In this document: positions 56,212-64,000 of the stretch, one piece after another
How positions within the stretch are numbered: position 1 is the stretch's first letter
How the letters are laid out: every line of letters begins with the position of its first letter
Assembly (NCBI RefSeq): GCF_024970185.1
Contig: NZ_CP103965.1
Location: forward strand, 740,001-804,000
DNA: 64,000 bases
Reading direction: 5' to 3'
Origin: Pseudomonas sp. N3-W
GTDB taxonomy: Bacteria > Pseudomonadota > Gammaproteobacteria > Pseudomonadales > Pseudomonadaceae
Translations under genes and position numbers: made by a program
Notes under the pieces: generated by a model
What the model saw: the letters and a program-made list of their open reading frames with translations, nothing else
Database searches by the model: none
Told to the model about the DNA's origin: nothing

Positions 56212-57432
56212 GTGAACAGCCCCTCCCTGCGCAATGCGCAACTGATCATCACCGCCCGGCTGATCTCCGACTTCGGGGCATTTCTCAACATGGTCGCCCT
56301 GGCCACTTACGTCTATGTGCTGAGCAACAGCGCGATCAGCGTGGCGGTCTTTCTCGCCAGCCGTGTGGCCGGCGGCATCTTTGCCAGCCTGATCGGCACT
56401 ACGTTCTACCGACGCTTTGCCGGGCGCGTGCCGTTGATTGCCTTTGACCTGCTGCGCGCCGGGGTGCTCGGCTTGTTGCTGATTTTGCCGGTGACCCAGC
56501 AGGCACTGCTGCTTCCGTTCATTGCCTTTGGCTTGGGCTTTGGCAATTCGATGTTCGCCATCGGCCTCAATAGCCAGTTGCCGAACCTGATCGACAGCGA
56601 TCAGTTGCTCAAGACCAACGCCTGGATCACTTCGGCGGCGTCTGCCGCGATGGTCGGTGGCAGCCTGGTCTCTGGCTTGGTGGTGGCCGGGTTTGGTTTT
56701 GAAACGGTGTTCGCCCTGAACGTGGTCACCTATCTGCTCGCGGCGCTGTTCATCGTGCCGTTGCGGTTTACGGCATCCGCGCCTGCGGCTGAACCGACGT
56801 CGGAGCGCGGCGAGTGGTCGGCGCTGTTGCAAGGCTTGCGCACGGCGCCAGTGTTGGCGGCGATGCTGGCGGTGGCGATGGCCGATACGCTGGGCAGTGC
56901 GGCGCACAACGTCGGTTTCCCGATCATTTCCAGGTTGCTGACGCCGGATTCGGCCAGCACTACCCTGGGGCTGATGCTGGCGGTATGGGCCTGCGGCAAA
57001 CTTATCGGTGCGCGGATCGCCAGTCGTCTCAAAGGCTCGGAGAACGTCAATCTGGAGCGGCGATTTTTCTTCGGTGTGCTGCTGATGTCCTGCGGCTTCA
57101 TTCTGATGTTCCAGCAGCAGACGCTTTACGGGCTGCTGCTGTTTTCATTGCCAGCAGGGCTCGGAGACGGGTTTTCGGAAGTCGGCCTGATGTCGCGCCT
57201 GCAGCGTGAGCCGGACCACCTGCGCCTGCCGATTTTCAGCTTTCTGACGCTCTTGCAGATGACCGGCTTCGGCGTCGGCATGCTGATCGCCGCGCCGTTT
57301 TACGTCTGGTGGACACCCGGCGCGGTGGTGCTGCTGTTCCACGGTATTCCGTTGACCACCTTGCTCACGGTCAAGGTGCTGGCGTTCAGGCGCGAACGGG
57401 TTCGGCGCAGCAGCCTGACGCCAGCTCCTTGA
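56212..57432 (+). CDS. MFS transporter
   Basis: A 406-residue major facilitator with 12 predicted helices; the first half contains ARLISDFGAFLNMVALATYV and the loop between halves lies near residues 185-200. The pattern resembles MFS_3/DHA-type exporters (multidrug or enterobactin-exporter-like), but I recognise no specific substrate signature. The last 47 bases overlap the convergent cueR gene. A start at 56212 (GTG) is assumed, with AAGGAC upstream. Confidence 0.8.
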   Translation: MNSPSLRNAQLIITARLISDFGAFLNMVALATYVYVLSNSAISVAVFLASRVAGGIFASLIGTTFYRRFAGRVPLIAFDLLRAGVLGLLLILPVTQQALLLPFIAFGLGFGNSMFAIGLNSQLPNLIDSDQLLKTNAWITSAASAAMVGGSLVSGLVVAGFGFETVFALNVVTYLLAALFIVPLRFTASAPAAEPTSERGEWSALLQGLRTAPVLAAMLAVAMADTLGSAAHNVGFPIISRLLTPDSASTTLGLMLAVWACGKLIGARIASRLKGSENVNLERRFFFGVLLMSCGFILMFQQQTLYGLLLFSLPAGLGDGFSEVGLMSRLQREPDHLRLPIFSFLTLLQMTGFGVGMLIAAPFYVWWTPGAVVLLFHGIPLTTLLTVKVLAFRRERVRRSSLTPAP

Positions 57433-57799
57433 GGATCGGACAATCCGGGCGATGGTCGCCGTGGCAGTGTTCGACCAGATCCTGCAGGGTGTCGCGCAAC
57501 TGGCCGAGTTCGCGGATTTTTCGGTTCAACTCGTCGATGTGCTGACGGGCCAGGGCTTTGACATCGGCACTGGCCCGCTGGCGGTCCTGCCACAGGGTCA
57601 GCAGTTTGCCGACTTCTTCCAGGGAGAAGCCCAGGTCCCGCGAGCGCTTGATAAACGCCAGGGAATGCAGGTCGTCGTCGCCGTACACCCGGTAGCCGCT
57701 GTCGGTGCGATGGGCAGCCTTGAGCAGGCCGATGGACTCGTAATAACGGATCATCTTCGCGCTCAAGCCACTGTGGCGGGCCGCTTGGCCGATGTTCAT
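57386..57799 (-). CDS. cueR: Cu(I)-responsive MerR-family regulator CueR
   Basis: A 137-residue MerR regulator. The winged helix begins [20 protein letters not shown]. The long dimerisation helix is followed by the metal loop with C112 and C120 (HCHGDHRPDCPIL), the Cu/Ag/Au-sensing pair of CueR. A CC near the C terminus (130-131) is an extra. It overlaps the copA stop by one base and shares its transcript. Its operators are recognisable ahead of copA and copZ. Confidence 0.95.
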   Translation of the reverse strand: MNIGQAARHSGLSAKMIRYYESIGLLKAAHRTDSGYRVYGDDDLHSLAFIKRSRDLGFSLEEVGKLLTLWQDRQRASADVKALARQHIDELNRKIRELGQLRDTLQDLVEHCHGDHRPDCPILKELASGCCAEPVRA

Positions 57800-60189
57800 C
57801 AGTTGTCCTCCAGATCCTTGGGTTTCCAGGTTTTCAACAGTAGCGCATTGCTCACCACACTGACGCTCGACAATGCCATGGCCGCGCCGGCCAGCACCGG
57901 ATTGAGGAAGCCGAACGCCGCCAACGGAATGCCGATCAGGTTGTAGACGAAGGCCCAGAACAGGTTCTGCCGGATCTTGGCGTAGGTCTTGCGGCTGATC
58001 TCCAGCGCGGCGGACACCAGGCGCGGGTCGCCGCGCATCAGAGTGATGCCGGCGGCATGCATGGCGACGTCAGTGCCGCCGCCCATGGCGATGCCGATGT
58101 CGGCGGCTGCCAGCGCCGGGGCGTCGTTGATGCCGTCGCCGACCATCGCCACCACCCCGGTTTTTTTCAGTTCGACGACGGTGGCGGCTTTGTCTGCCGG
58201 CAGCACTTCGGCGTGCACATCTTCGATGCCCAGCGCCTCGGCGACGACGTTGGCGCTGCCGCGATTGTCGCCGGTCAGCAGGTGGCTGCTGATGTGACGG
58301 GCTCGCAGCTGTTGCACCGCTTGCAGGGCGCCGGGCTTGAGGGTGTCACCGAAGGCGAACAGGCCCAGCACCTTGGGTTCGGGAGCCTGTTCGATCAACC
58401 AGGACAGGGTCCGGCCTTCGATTTCCCAAGCGCCGGCCGAATCAGCCAGTGGCCCGGCGTTCAAACCGCTTTCTTCCAACAGACGGCGATTACCCAAGGC
58501 CAACTGACGACCGTCAAGTGTGCCGGCGATGCCGCGCCCGGTCAGGGACTGGCTGGCACTCACATCGGCCACGGGCAAACCGCGCTCAGCGCAGACATCC
58601 AGAACCGCCTTGGCCAGCGGGTGTTCGCTGCCCCGTTGCAGTGCCCCGGCCATTTGCAGCAGCTCAGCTTCGTCACCATCAACTGCCGACAGATGGGCGA
58701 TCCGCGGTGAGCCCGAGGTCAGGGTGCCGGTTTTGTCGAACACCACGGCGCTGACTTCATGAGCGCGCTCCAGCGCTTCGGCGTCTTTGATCAGAATCCC
58801 GTAGCGTGCCGCCACGCCGGTGCCGGCCATGATCGCCGTCGGTGTCGCCAGCCCGAGTGCGCAAGGACAGGCAATCACCAGCACCGCGACGGCGTTGATC
58901 AGCGCGGTTTCGATCGGCGCGCCGTATAACCACCAGCCGACCAACGTAATCAAGGCCAATACCAGGACCATCGGCACGAACACCTGGCTGACTTTATCCA
59001 CCAGTTTCTGGATCGGCGCTTTCGCTGCTTGCGCGTCTTCCACCAGCCGGATGATCCGCGCCAGCACGGTTTCGGCGCCCAGAGCGAGGGTGCGCACCAG
59101 CAGCCGGCCTTCGCCATTGATGGCGCCGCCGGTGACTTTGTCGCCGGGTTGTTTGGGCACCGGCAGGCTTTCGCCGCTGATCAGTGCTTCGTCGGCATGG
59201 CTTTGGCCTTCCACCACTTCGCCGTCCACGGGGAAGCGTTCGCCGGGTTTGACCATGACCAGATCATTGAGGCGCAAGGCGCTGATGGCGACGTCTTGCT
59301 CGCGGCCATCGATCACTTGAATCGCCCGTTCCGGCCGCAGCGCTTCGAGGGCGCGAATGGCGCTGGCGGTCTGGCGTTTGGCGCGGCTTTCCAGGTATTT
59401 TCCCAGCAACACCAGGGCGATCACCACGGCCGAGGCTTCGAAATACAGGTGCGGCATGCGCCCGGCAGCAGTGGCCCATTCATACAGGCTCAAGCCGTAA
59501 CCGGCGCTGGTGCCCAAGGCAACCAGCAAATCCATGTTGCCGGCGCCGGCGCGCACGGCTTTCCAGGCGGCGACATAAAAACGCGCACCGAAGATGAACT
59601 GCACCGGGGTGGCGAGGGCAAATTGCGCCCAGGCCGGGAGCATCCAGTGCACGCCAAAGGGTTGCAGCAGCATCGGCAGCACGAGGGGCAGGGCGAGGAT
59701 GATCGCCATGATCAATGCCCAGCGCTCGCGGCGCAGGCGTTGTTGCTGATTGTCGGTTTGTGGGTGTTCGCTCTCACAGACGCTGGCGCTGTAGCCGGCC
59801 TTGGTCACGGCGTCGATCAGGGTTTGCGGATCGACCTGACCGAGCAGTTCGAGATGGGCGCGTTCGTTGGCCAGGTTGACGCTGACGCTGTTGACCCCCG
59901 GCACTTTATTCAGGGCTCGCTCGACGCGGCCAGCACAGGATGCGCAGGTCATGCCGTCGATGCTCAGTTCCAGAGACTGGCGGGGCACGCTGTAACCGGC
60001 CTGTTCAACCGCGCGCATCAGCGCCGGCAGGCTGTCGCCGGGTGCCTGGACGCGAGCCTGTTCGGTGGCCAGGTTGACGCTGACGGCGCAGGTGCCGATG
60101 ACTTTGCTCAAGGCACGCTCGACACGCCCGGCGCAACTGGCGCAGGTCATGCCGGCAATCGGCAGATCGAAAGTGATGGATTCGGACAT
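57799..60189 (-). CDS. copA: Copper-exporting P1B-type ATPase
   Basis: A 796-residue Cu(I) exporter. Two N-terminal heavy-metal domains have CASC at residues 16-19 and 82-85. Eight predicted helices include the CPC metal site at 441-443 ([13 protein letters not shown]). The actuator loop has SGES, the phosphorylation site is D485 in DKTGTLTSG, and the nucleotide domain has SEHPLAKA and [10 protein letters not shown]. It exports cytoplasmic copper to the periplasm. A CueR box lies just upstream; cueR follows in the same operon. Confidence 0.97.
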   Translation of the reverse strand: MSESITFDLPIAGMTCASCAGRVERALSKVIGTCAVSVNLATEQARVQAPGDSLPALMRAVEQAGYSVPRQSLELSIDGMTCASCAGRVERALNKVPGVNSVSVNLANERAHLELLGQVDPQTLIDAVTKAGYSASVCESEHPQTDNQQQRLRRERWALIMAIILALPLVLPMLLQPFGVHWMLPAWAQFALATPVQFIFGARFYVAAWKAVRAGAGNMDLLVALGTSAGYGLSLYEWATAAGRMPHLYFEASAVVIALVLLGKYLESRAKRQTASAIRALEALRPERAIQVIDGREQDVAISALRLNDLVMVKPGERFPVDGEVVEGQSHADEALISGESLPVPKQPGDKVTGGAINGEGRLLVRTLALGAETVLARIIRLVEDAQAAKAPIQKLVDKVSQVFVPMVLVLALITLVGWWLYGAPIETALINAVAVLVIACPCALGLATPTAIMAGTGVAARYGILIKDAEALERAHEVSAVVFDKTGTLTSGSPRIAHLSAVDGDEAELLQMAGALQRGSEHPLAKAVLDVCAERGLPVADVSASQSLTGRGIAGTLDGRQLALGNRRLLEESGLNAGPLADSAGAWEIEGRTLSWLIEQAPEPKVLGLFAFGDTLKPGALQAVQQLRARHISSHLLTGDNRGSANVVAEALGIEDVHAEVLPADKAATVVELKKTGVVAMVGDGINDAPALAAADIGIAMGGGTDVAMHAAGITLMRGDPRLVSAALEISRKTYAKIRQNLFWAFVYNLIGIPLAAFGFLNPVLAGAAMALSSVSVVSNALLLKTWKPKDLEDN

Positions 60190-60218
60190 CGGTCACGCTC
60201 CCTGTAGAAAGTGCCTAC

Positions 60219-60249
60219 AGGATCAACCTTGCCATGCGGGCAAGGTCAA
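60219..60249 (-). promoter_or_regulatory. CueR operator/promoter of copA
   Basis: ACCTTGCCCGCATGGCAAGGT (60226-60246, minus strand) is a perfect palindrome with a 5-base centre, the ACCTT...AAGGT pattern of CueR boxes. TTGACC overlaps its left side as a -35, with the -10 placed about 19 bases on, the stretched spacing typical of MerR promoters. Confidence 0.88.
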
Positions 60250-60286
60250 GCGCCATCTACAAAGTCGCCGCGGACTTAATGCGAAA

Positions 60287-60357
60287 GCGAGCCTGCTCGC
60301 GAAAGCGATGTGTCATGCGACATCTATTTCGACTGACACGGCCTCTTCGCGAGCACG
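60287..60357. repeat. Degenerate REP doublet
   Basis: GCGAAAGCGAGCCTGCTCGCG and a truncated CTTCGCGAGCACGGGG arm surround CATGCGACATCTATTTCGACTG. The right arm lacks GCTCGCTCCCAC, so this copy is decayed. Confidence 0.7.
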
Positions 60358-60367
60358 GGGATATGAC

Positions 60368-60751
60368 TCAATATTCGAGCGCAGCAGGCCTCAGGTACAG
60401 CCCTTTGGCGGTCGTCGCAATCCGGTATTTCACCACTTGCCCGGCCGTGAGCGTGATCTCCTGCGCGGGCGGTGCCAGCATGCCAGGGTTGCAGCCCGGC
60501 ACCTGGCCTGGTTCCAGCTTCAGGCGCACGGAAATCGTGCCATGGGGCAGGTTGAACGAGGTGGTCTGCTCCTGCAGCAGCCGTCCCACAAACTGGTCCT
60601 GAATGTAGATACCGATCTCACAGGAGGTCGCCACTTCCAGGCGCTCACGCGAGATGATCAGAACCGCGTAGTCCTCGCCGGTGGCGTTGGCCTGGGGCAG
60701 GGCGGCGAAGAGGCTGAGGAAGCCAAACAGGCTGAGAGCTTTCCAGCGCAT
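60368..60751 (-). CDS. Small secreted protein of unknown function
   Basis: A 127-residue protein with a signal peptide (RWKALSLFGFLSLFAALPQANA, cleavage near residue 23). The mature part has two cysteines (ATSCEIG and VPGCNPG) that could form a disulfide. Beta-rich segments (YAVLIISRERLEVA, TLTAGQVVKYRIATT) suggest a small sandwich fold. It lies between copA and copZ but on the minus strand without a CueR box of its own; any link to copper is only positional. An ATG at 60778 is also possible. Confidence 0.7.
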   Translation of the reverse strand: MRWKALSLFGFLSLFAALPQANATGEDYAVLIISRERLEVATSCEIGIYIQDQFVGRLLQEQTTSFNLPHGTISVRLKLEPGQVPGCNPGMLAPPAQEITLTAGQVVKYRIATTAKGLYLRPAALEY

Positions 60752-60839
60752 GGCTGAATCTCCTGGGGGTCGGGTCATTGATGTGCGCAGCTTGGCGGAG
60801 CGCGACGCCGAATGCCAGCCCGGCAGTCTGTTTCAGAAC

Positions 60840-60870
60840 TTGACCTTGCCACGGTGGCAAGCTCGACACT
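60840..60870 (+). promoter_or_regulatory. CueR operator/promoter of copZ
   Basis: ACCTTGCCACGGTGGCAAGCT (60843-60863) is a near-perfect CueR box. TTGACC at 60840 is the -35, and a -10-like GACACT starts after 19 bases. It lies 30 bases before the copZ start. Confidence 0.88.
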
Positions 60871-60899
60871 GTGTTGAACCTCATCAAAGGAGTCATTCC

Positions 60900-61097
60900 A
60901 TGCAAGTGTTCAACGTTCAAGGCATGTCCTGCGGTCACTGCGTCAAGGCAATCACTCAGGCCGTGCAGGCCAAGGATCCGGCGGCCAGCGTAAGCGTTGA
61001 TCTGGGGGCGAAGGAAGTGGGCGTGGAGAGCGCCTTGACCGTCGACCAGGTGATTGCTGCGATCAGCGAAGAGGGCTATGCGGTCAAGGTTGCCTGA
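60900..61097 (+). CDS. copZ: Copper chaperone CopZ
   Basis: A 65-residue heavy-metal-associated protein with the metal motif GMSCGHC (C11, C14), which binds Cu(I) and delivers it to CopA. The fold ends with EEGYAVKV. ATG at 60900 follows AAAGGAG. It has its own CueR box and is separate from copA/cueR, but is clearly coregulated. Confidence 0.95.
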   Translation: MQVFNVQGMSCGHCVKAITQAVQAKDPAASVSVDLGAKEVGVESALTVDQVIAAISEEGYAVKVA

Positions 61098-61109
61098 AAT
61101 AACGCATAA

Positions 61110-61160
61110 CCCCTGTGGGAGCGGCGGTGCGAAGATTCGACTTGCTCGCTCCCACAGGGG
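61110..61160 (+). terminator. REP-derived hairpin after copZ
   Basis: CCCCTGTGGGAGCG and its exact complement lie 23 bases apart, 13 bases after the copZ stop. It is REP-related in sequence and probably ends or protects the copZ transcript. Confidence 0.6.
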
Positions 61161-61272
61161 GGAATGTGTGCATCCATCCGGTTTTTGATAGTTAGCGACC
61201 TATCGTAATGTTCAAGGCGTCCTCGCGCGGCTAGACTGTCGGGCTGCCGACCCATGCTCAACTGGATGCCTG

Positions 61273-62469
61273 ATGAACCTGCGCACAATCCTGATTCTTG
61301 GCGCCCTGACCGCTTTCGGTCCGCTGGCGATTGATTTCTATCTGCCGGCTTTCCCGTCGATGGCACTGGCGTTCGGCACCGACGAAAAACATGTGCAGAT
61401 GACCCTGGCCGCGTATTTCCTGGGCTTGTCCATCGGTCAACTGGGCTATGGGCCAATGGCGGATCGCTTCGGGCGGCGGATCCCGTTGCTTGCGGGTCTG
61501 GGTCTGTTCACCGTGGCTTCGCTGGCTTGCGCCTATGCACCAAACCTTGAATGGCTGATCGGCGCGCGTTTCGTTCAGGCGCTGGGCGGTTGCGCGGGGA
61601 TGGTGATTGCACGGGCAGTGGTCAGCGATAAATGCGATGCGGTGGGTTCAGCCAAAGTCTATTCGCAACTGATGCTGGTGATGGGCCTGGCGCCGATTCT
61701 CGCACCGATGCTGGGTGGCTTGCTGGTCAATACCGCCGGCTGGCAGTGGATCTTCCTGATCTTGACCGGCTTCAGTGCCCTGGCAGCGTTGGCGGTGGCC
61801 CTCGGTTTGCCGGAAAGCCTGCCGGATTATGTGCCGCGTCAACCGTTGTCCGGCGCCTTGCGCCAATATGGTCGCCTGCTCAAAGATCAGGTCTTTCTTG
61901 GTCACGCCCTGACCGGCGGCATCGCCATTGCGGGGATGTTTGCCTACATCGCCGGTTCGCCGTTCGTGTTCATCAAGCTCTATGGCGTACCGCCCGAGCA
62001 CTTTGGCTGGCTGTTCGGCACCAATGCGGCAGGCTTCATCCTGATGGCGCAGATCAACGCCAGACTCTTGGCCAAACGCGGTCCGGCCTTTTTGCTGGCG
62101 CGTGCGGTGTGGCTGTATGTGGCGGGCGGACTGGTGTTGCTCGCGGTCAGCTCACTGCACACGACGCAATTGTGGCCGCTGCTGATTCCGCTGTTTATCT
62201 GCATTGCCAGCCTGGGTTGCATCGCACCCAATGCGTCGGCCTGCGCGATGAACGGGCAGGGCGCTCGCGCCGGCAGTGCGTCGGCGTTACTCGGTTGCTT
62301 GCAGTTCAGTGTTGCGGCCGGTGCGTCGGCGCTGGTGGGCGTGTTGCATGACGGCACGGCGATGCCGATGGCCATGGTCATCAGCCTGTGCGGCGTTCTG
62401 GTGGTGAGCGTGGCGATCCTCACCCGACGTTTGCAAAATACCCGAGCCCTGGCGCACGCCGAGGCCTGA
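61273..62469 (+). CDS. Bcr/CflA-family multidrug efflux MFS transporter
   Basis: A 398-residue, 12-helix transporter. The N-terminal ALTAFGPLAIDFYLPAFPSM and the motif GPMADRFGRRIPLL identify the Bcr/CflA (DHA1) group of drug exporters. The family block VQALGGCAGMVIARAVVSD is present. It has its own promoter region after copZ. The true substrate cannot be read from the sequence. Confidence 0.92.
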   Translation: MNLRTILILGALTAFGPLAIDFYLPAFPSMALAFGTDEKHVQMTLAAYFLGLSIGQLGYGPMADRFGRRIPLLAGLGLFTVASLACAYAPNLEWLIGARFVQALGGCAGMVIARAVVSDKCDAVGSAKVYSQLMLVMGLAPILAPMLGGLLVNTAGWQWIFLILTGFSALAALAVALGLPESLPDYVPRQPLSGALRQYGRLLKDQVFLGHALTGGIAIAGMFAYIAGSPFVFIKLYGVPPEHFGWLFGTNAAGFILMAQINARLLAKRGPAFLLARAVWLYVAGGLVLLAVSSLHTTQLWPLLIPLFICIASLGCIAPNASACAMNGQGARAGSASALLGCLQFSVAAGASALVGVLHDGTAMPMAMVISLCGVLVVSVAILTRRLQNTRALAHAEA

Positions 62470-62477
62470 ACGCAGCC

Positions 62478-62648
62478 TTAGCCGGCAGCGTGCTGTTGGC
62501 GATCGGGGATTTTATGCGGGGCTTGCAGACGTGCTTCGAGGGTGCGGGTGAAGGCGAGCGCTTCGGCTTCGCTGCGGAACGTCACGGCATGTTGGTCCAG
62601 GCGGACCTGCCATTGGGATGTTGCCACTTCTTTTATCAGGATCTTCAT
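62478..62648 (-). CDS. Small conserved protein, 56 residues
   Basis: A short gene (MKILIKEVATSQWQVRLDQH to the end at residue 56) with a very strong ribosome site, AAGGAGG, seven bases before the ATG. Beta-hairpin then helix pattern (QVRLDQHAVTFRSEAEALAF) is like small DUF2188-type proteins, but I cannot place it with certainty. It is convergent with the Bcr/CflA gene, eight bases from its end. Confidence 0.75.
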   Translation of the reverse strand: MKILIKEVATSQWQVRLDQHAVTFRSEAEALAFTRTLEARLQAPHKIPDRQQHAAG

Positions 62649-62868
62649 TGCTGACCTCCTTCAGTAAAAGACGGTGTCGCAGAGTTTCCGATTGTAGACC
62701 TGAATACGATCGCAATTGTGACAAGGGTCAAGCAACTGACTGACGGTGTACAAGATCAACAGATCGCAGCTGTGGCAGCGCCTACATTTACGCATTCAAC
62801 CGAAATATCACTGTTGCATGCGATCCCCGTAGGCGCCGGCGAAGCCTGCGATCTTTTGATCGGGTTCC
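62649..62868. repeat. Intergenic region with a third repeat class
   Basis: CGTAGGCGCCGGCGAAGCCTGCGATCTTTTGATC (about 62830-62863) is a variant of a repeat common in Pseudomonas, with a possible inverted partner GATCGCAGCTGTGGCAGCGCC near 62763. No gene is evident in this 220-base gap. Confidence 0.6.
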
Positions 62869-63882
62869 TTAGAACCCTTCGAGCACGATCTTGCCCTTGG
62901 CCTTGCCGCTTTCCAGCAACGCGTGGGCGCGACGCAGGTTGGCGGCGTTGATGGTGCCGAAGTGCTCACCCACCGTGGTTTTCAACGTGCCCGCATCAAT
63001 CAGTTGTGCGACGCGATTCAGCAGGTTGTGCTGCTCGATCATGTCGGCGGTTTCGAACAGCGAGCGGGTGTACATGAACTCCCAGTGCAGCGACAGGCTC
63101 TTGCGCTTGAGCTTGGTGATGTCCAGCGCCTTCGGGTCATCGATCAGCGCCAGTTTGCCTTGCGGCGCCAACGCCTCGACCAGTTGATCCAGGTGCTCGT
63201 CGGTCTGGGTCAGGCTGGCGACGTGGGTCACGTGGTCCACGCCTGCGCGTTTCAGTTCTTCACTCAACGGCTTACTGTGGTCGATCACCAGGTCGGCGCC
63301 CAGCTCACGCACCCAGCTTTGGGTTTGCGGGCGGGACGCGGTGCCGATGACTTTCAGTGAAGTGAGCTGGCTGGCCAGTTGCGTGAGGATCGAACCGACG
63401 CCACCCGCCGCGCCGACGATCAGCAGGCTCTGCGCCTCATCGGTCTTGCCTTCGGGTACTTTGAGGCGTTCGAACAGCAGTTCCCAGGCGGTAATCGCAG
63501 TCAGCGGCAGGGCAGCGGCTTCGGCGAAACCGAGGGTCCTGGGCATGTGGCCGACGATCCGCTCATCCACCACATGCCGTTCGCTGTTGCCACCGGCGCG
63601 GGCGATGGAGCCGGCGTAAAACACGGTGTCGCCAGCCTTGAACAGGGTGACGTCGCTGCCGACTGCCTTGACCACGCCGGCCACGTCCCAGCCCAGCACT
63701 TTCGCGGCACCTTCTTCAGGCTGCACGTTCTGGCGGACCTTGGTATCCACCGGGTTGACCGAGATGGCTTTGACGTCCACCAACAGGTCCCGAGGGCCGG
63801 CGACCGGTTCTGGCAATTCGATGTCTTGCAGGGATTTTTCGTCGCTGATTGGCAGGGACGCATAGTAGGCAATGGCTTTCAT
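62869..63882 (-). CDS. Zinc-type alcohol dehydrogenase-like / quinone oxidoreductase
   Basis: A 337-residue medium-chain dehydrogenase. The GroES-like N-terminal part has DLLVDVKAISVNPVDTKVR. The NADPH-binding motif is LLIVGAAGGVGSILTQLA. Structural and catalytic zinc ligands are absent, so it belongs to the zinc-free quinone oxidoreductase group (ZADH/COG0604). It probably reduces quinones or enones; physiological substrate unknown. It starts 34 bases after the next gene's stop, so the two may form an operon. Confidence 0.9.
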   Translation of the reverse strand: MKAIAYYASLPISDEKSLQDIELPEPVAGPRDLLVDVKAISVNPVDTKVRQNVQPEEGAAKVLGWDVAGVVKAVGSDVTLFKAGDTVFYAGSIARAGGNSERHVVDERIVGHMPRTLGFAEAAALPLTAITAWELLFERLKVPEGKTDEAQSLLIVGAAGGVGSILTQLASQLTSLKVIGTASRPQTQSWVRELGADLVIDHSKPLSEELKRAGVDHVTHVASLTQTDEHLDQLVEALAPQGKLALIDDPKALDITKLKRKSLSLHWEFMYTRSLFETADMIEQHNLLNRVAQLIDAGTLKTTVGEHFGTINAANLRRAHALLESGKAKGKIVLEGF

Positions 63883-63915
63883 GAAGCACTCCTGAACGGT
63901 AATAGAAGAAAGGGA

Positions 63916-64000
63916 TCAGGCCAGGGCGCGCAGGCGCTTGAGGTCGAAGTGTTCGATCAGGTCGCCGGCCAGGGCGCGAAAATTCTGGATGTGCGCGCTG
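63916..64000 (-). CDS. C-terminal end of a cut gene, possibly an antibiotic-biosynthesis-monooxygenase-like protein
   Basis: Only the last 27 codons are visible (SAHIQNFRALAGDLIEHFDL, then KRLRALA and stop). The pattern SAHI..F...AGDLI is like the end of small YgiN-type quinol monooxygenases, which would fit a quinone oxidoreductase neighbour, but the fragment is too short to be sure. Confidence 0.5.
   Translation of the reverse strand, partial: SAHIQNFRALAGDLIEHFDLKRLRALA

Overview
The window is high-GC chromosomal DNA from a Pseudomonas of the fluorescens group. The evidence is gene content and order (accB-accC-prmA, the dsbD/ctpL/gcbA block, speA, the Tad/Flp pilus locus with a PprA/PprB-type regulator pair, RIO kinase, cueR-copA) and many REP elements of the GTGGGAGCGAGCTTGCTCGC type. 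Both ends cut genes. Comparisons to P. aeruginosa gene order are from memory. No tRNA, rRNA, CRISPR, IS transposase or REP-associated transposase was seen.

Layout. 1-10.3 kb (mostly minus): a DUF3426 protein (cut by the window edge), prmA, accC, accB, aroQ, dsbD, a CtpL-like chemoreceptor and a GcbA-like diguanylate cyclase. 10.6-14.0 kb: a small type VI secretion (T6SS) cargo island with a DUF2515 gene broken by three frameshifts, two tandem membrane-anchored paralogues (possible immunity proteins), an orphan hcp and an unknown gene. 14.1-18.4 kb: DUF2333 protein, Nudix hydrolase, SUI1-like factor, speA. 18.7-20.8 kb: an orphan short vgrG with a DUF4123 adaptor. 20.8-26.1 kb: a lipoprotein esterase frameshifted at a C7 tract, a MATE exporter, a small membrane protein, a MazG-like hydrolase, cmoM and two DUF4136 lipoproteins.

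26.3-42.9 kb is a complete Tad (Flp) pilus locus: tadG, a PprA-like kinase, a TadE-like pseudopilin, prepilin peptidase, a PprB-like regulator, the minus-strand operon rcpC-rcpA-tadZ-tadA-tadB-tadC-tadD-DUF3613, and two divergent flp pilin genes followed by a stand-alone receiver protein. The assembly operon and pilins lie between two near-identical direct repeats of about 370 bp, each associated with tandem arrays of a roughly 72-bp REP-derived unit (7 copies on one side, 13 on the other).

44.4-50.5 kb is a second surface region: a classical autotransporter, and convergent to it a two-partner (TpsB) outer-membrane transporter next to a very low-complexity Gly/Thr/Val-rich lipoprotein. 50.9-54.7 kb holds a MaoC-like hydratase, a high-molecular-weight FabG and a thiolase, which together resemble a fatty-acyl cycle. 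55-57.4 kb: RIO kinase and an MFS protein. 57.4-61.1 kb is a copper module (cueR, copA, copZ) with two clear CueR-type operators. 61.3 kb to the end: a Bcr/CflA exporter, a 56-residue protein, a quinone-oxidoreductase-like enzyme and a cut gene.

Most notable: the pilus locus bracketed by recombinogenic repeats, a REP pair that supplies the last 24 residues and stop codon of the pilus sensor kinase, a second Flp pilin with Ala instead of Gly at the processing site, the TpsB/lipoprotein pair lacking any recognisable TpsA, and the two T6SS cargo islands, one carrying a decaying gene.
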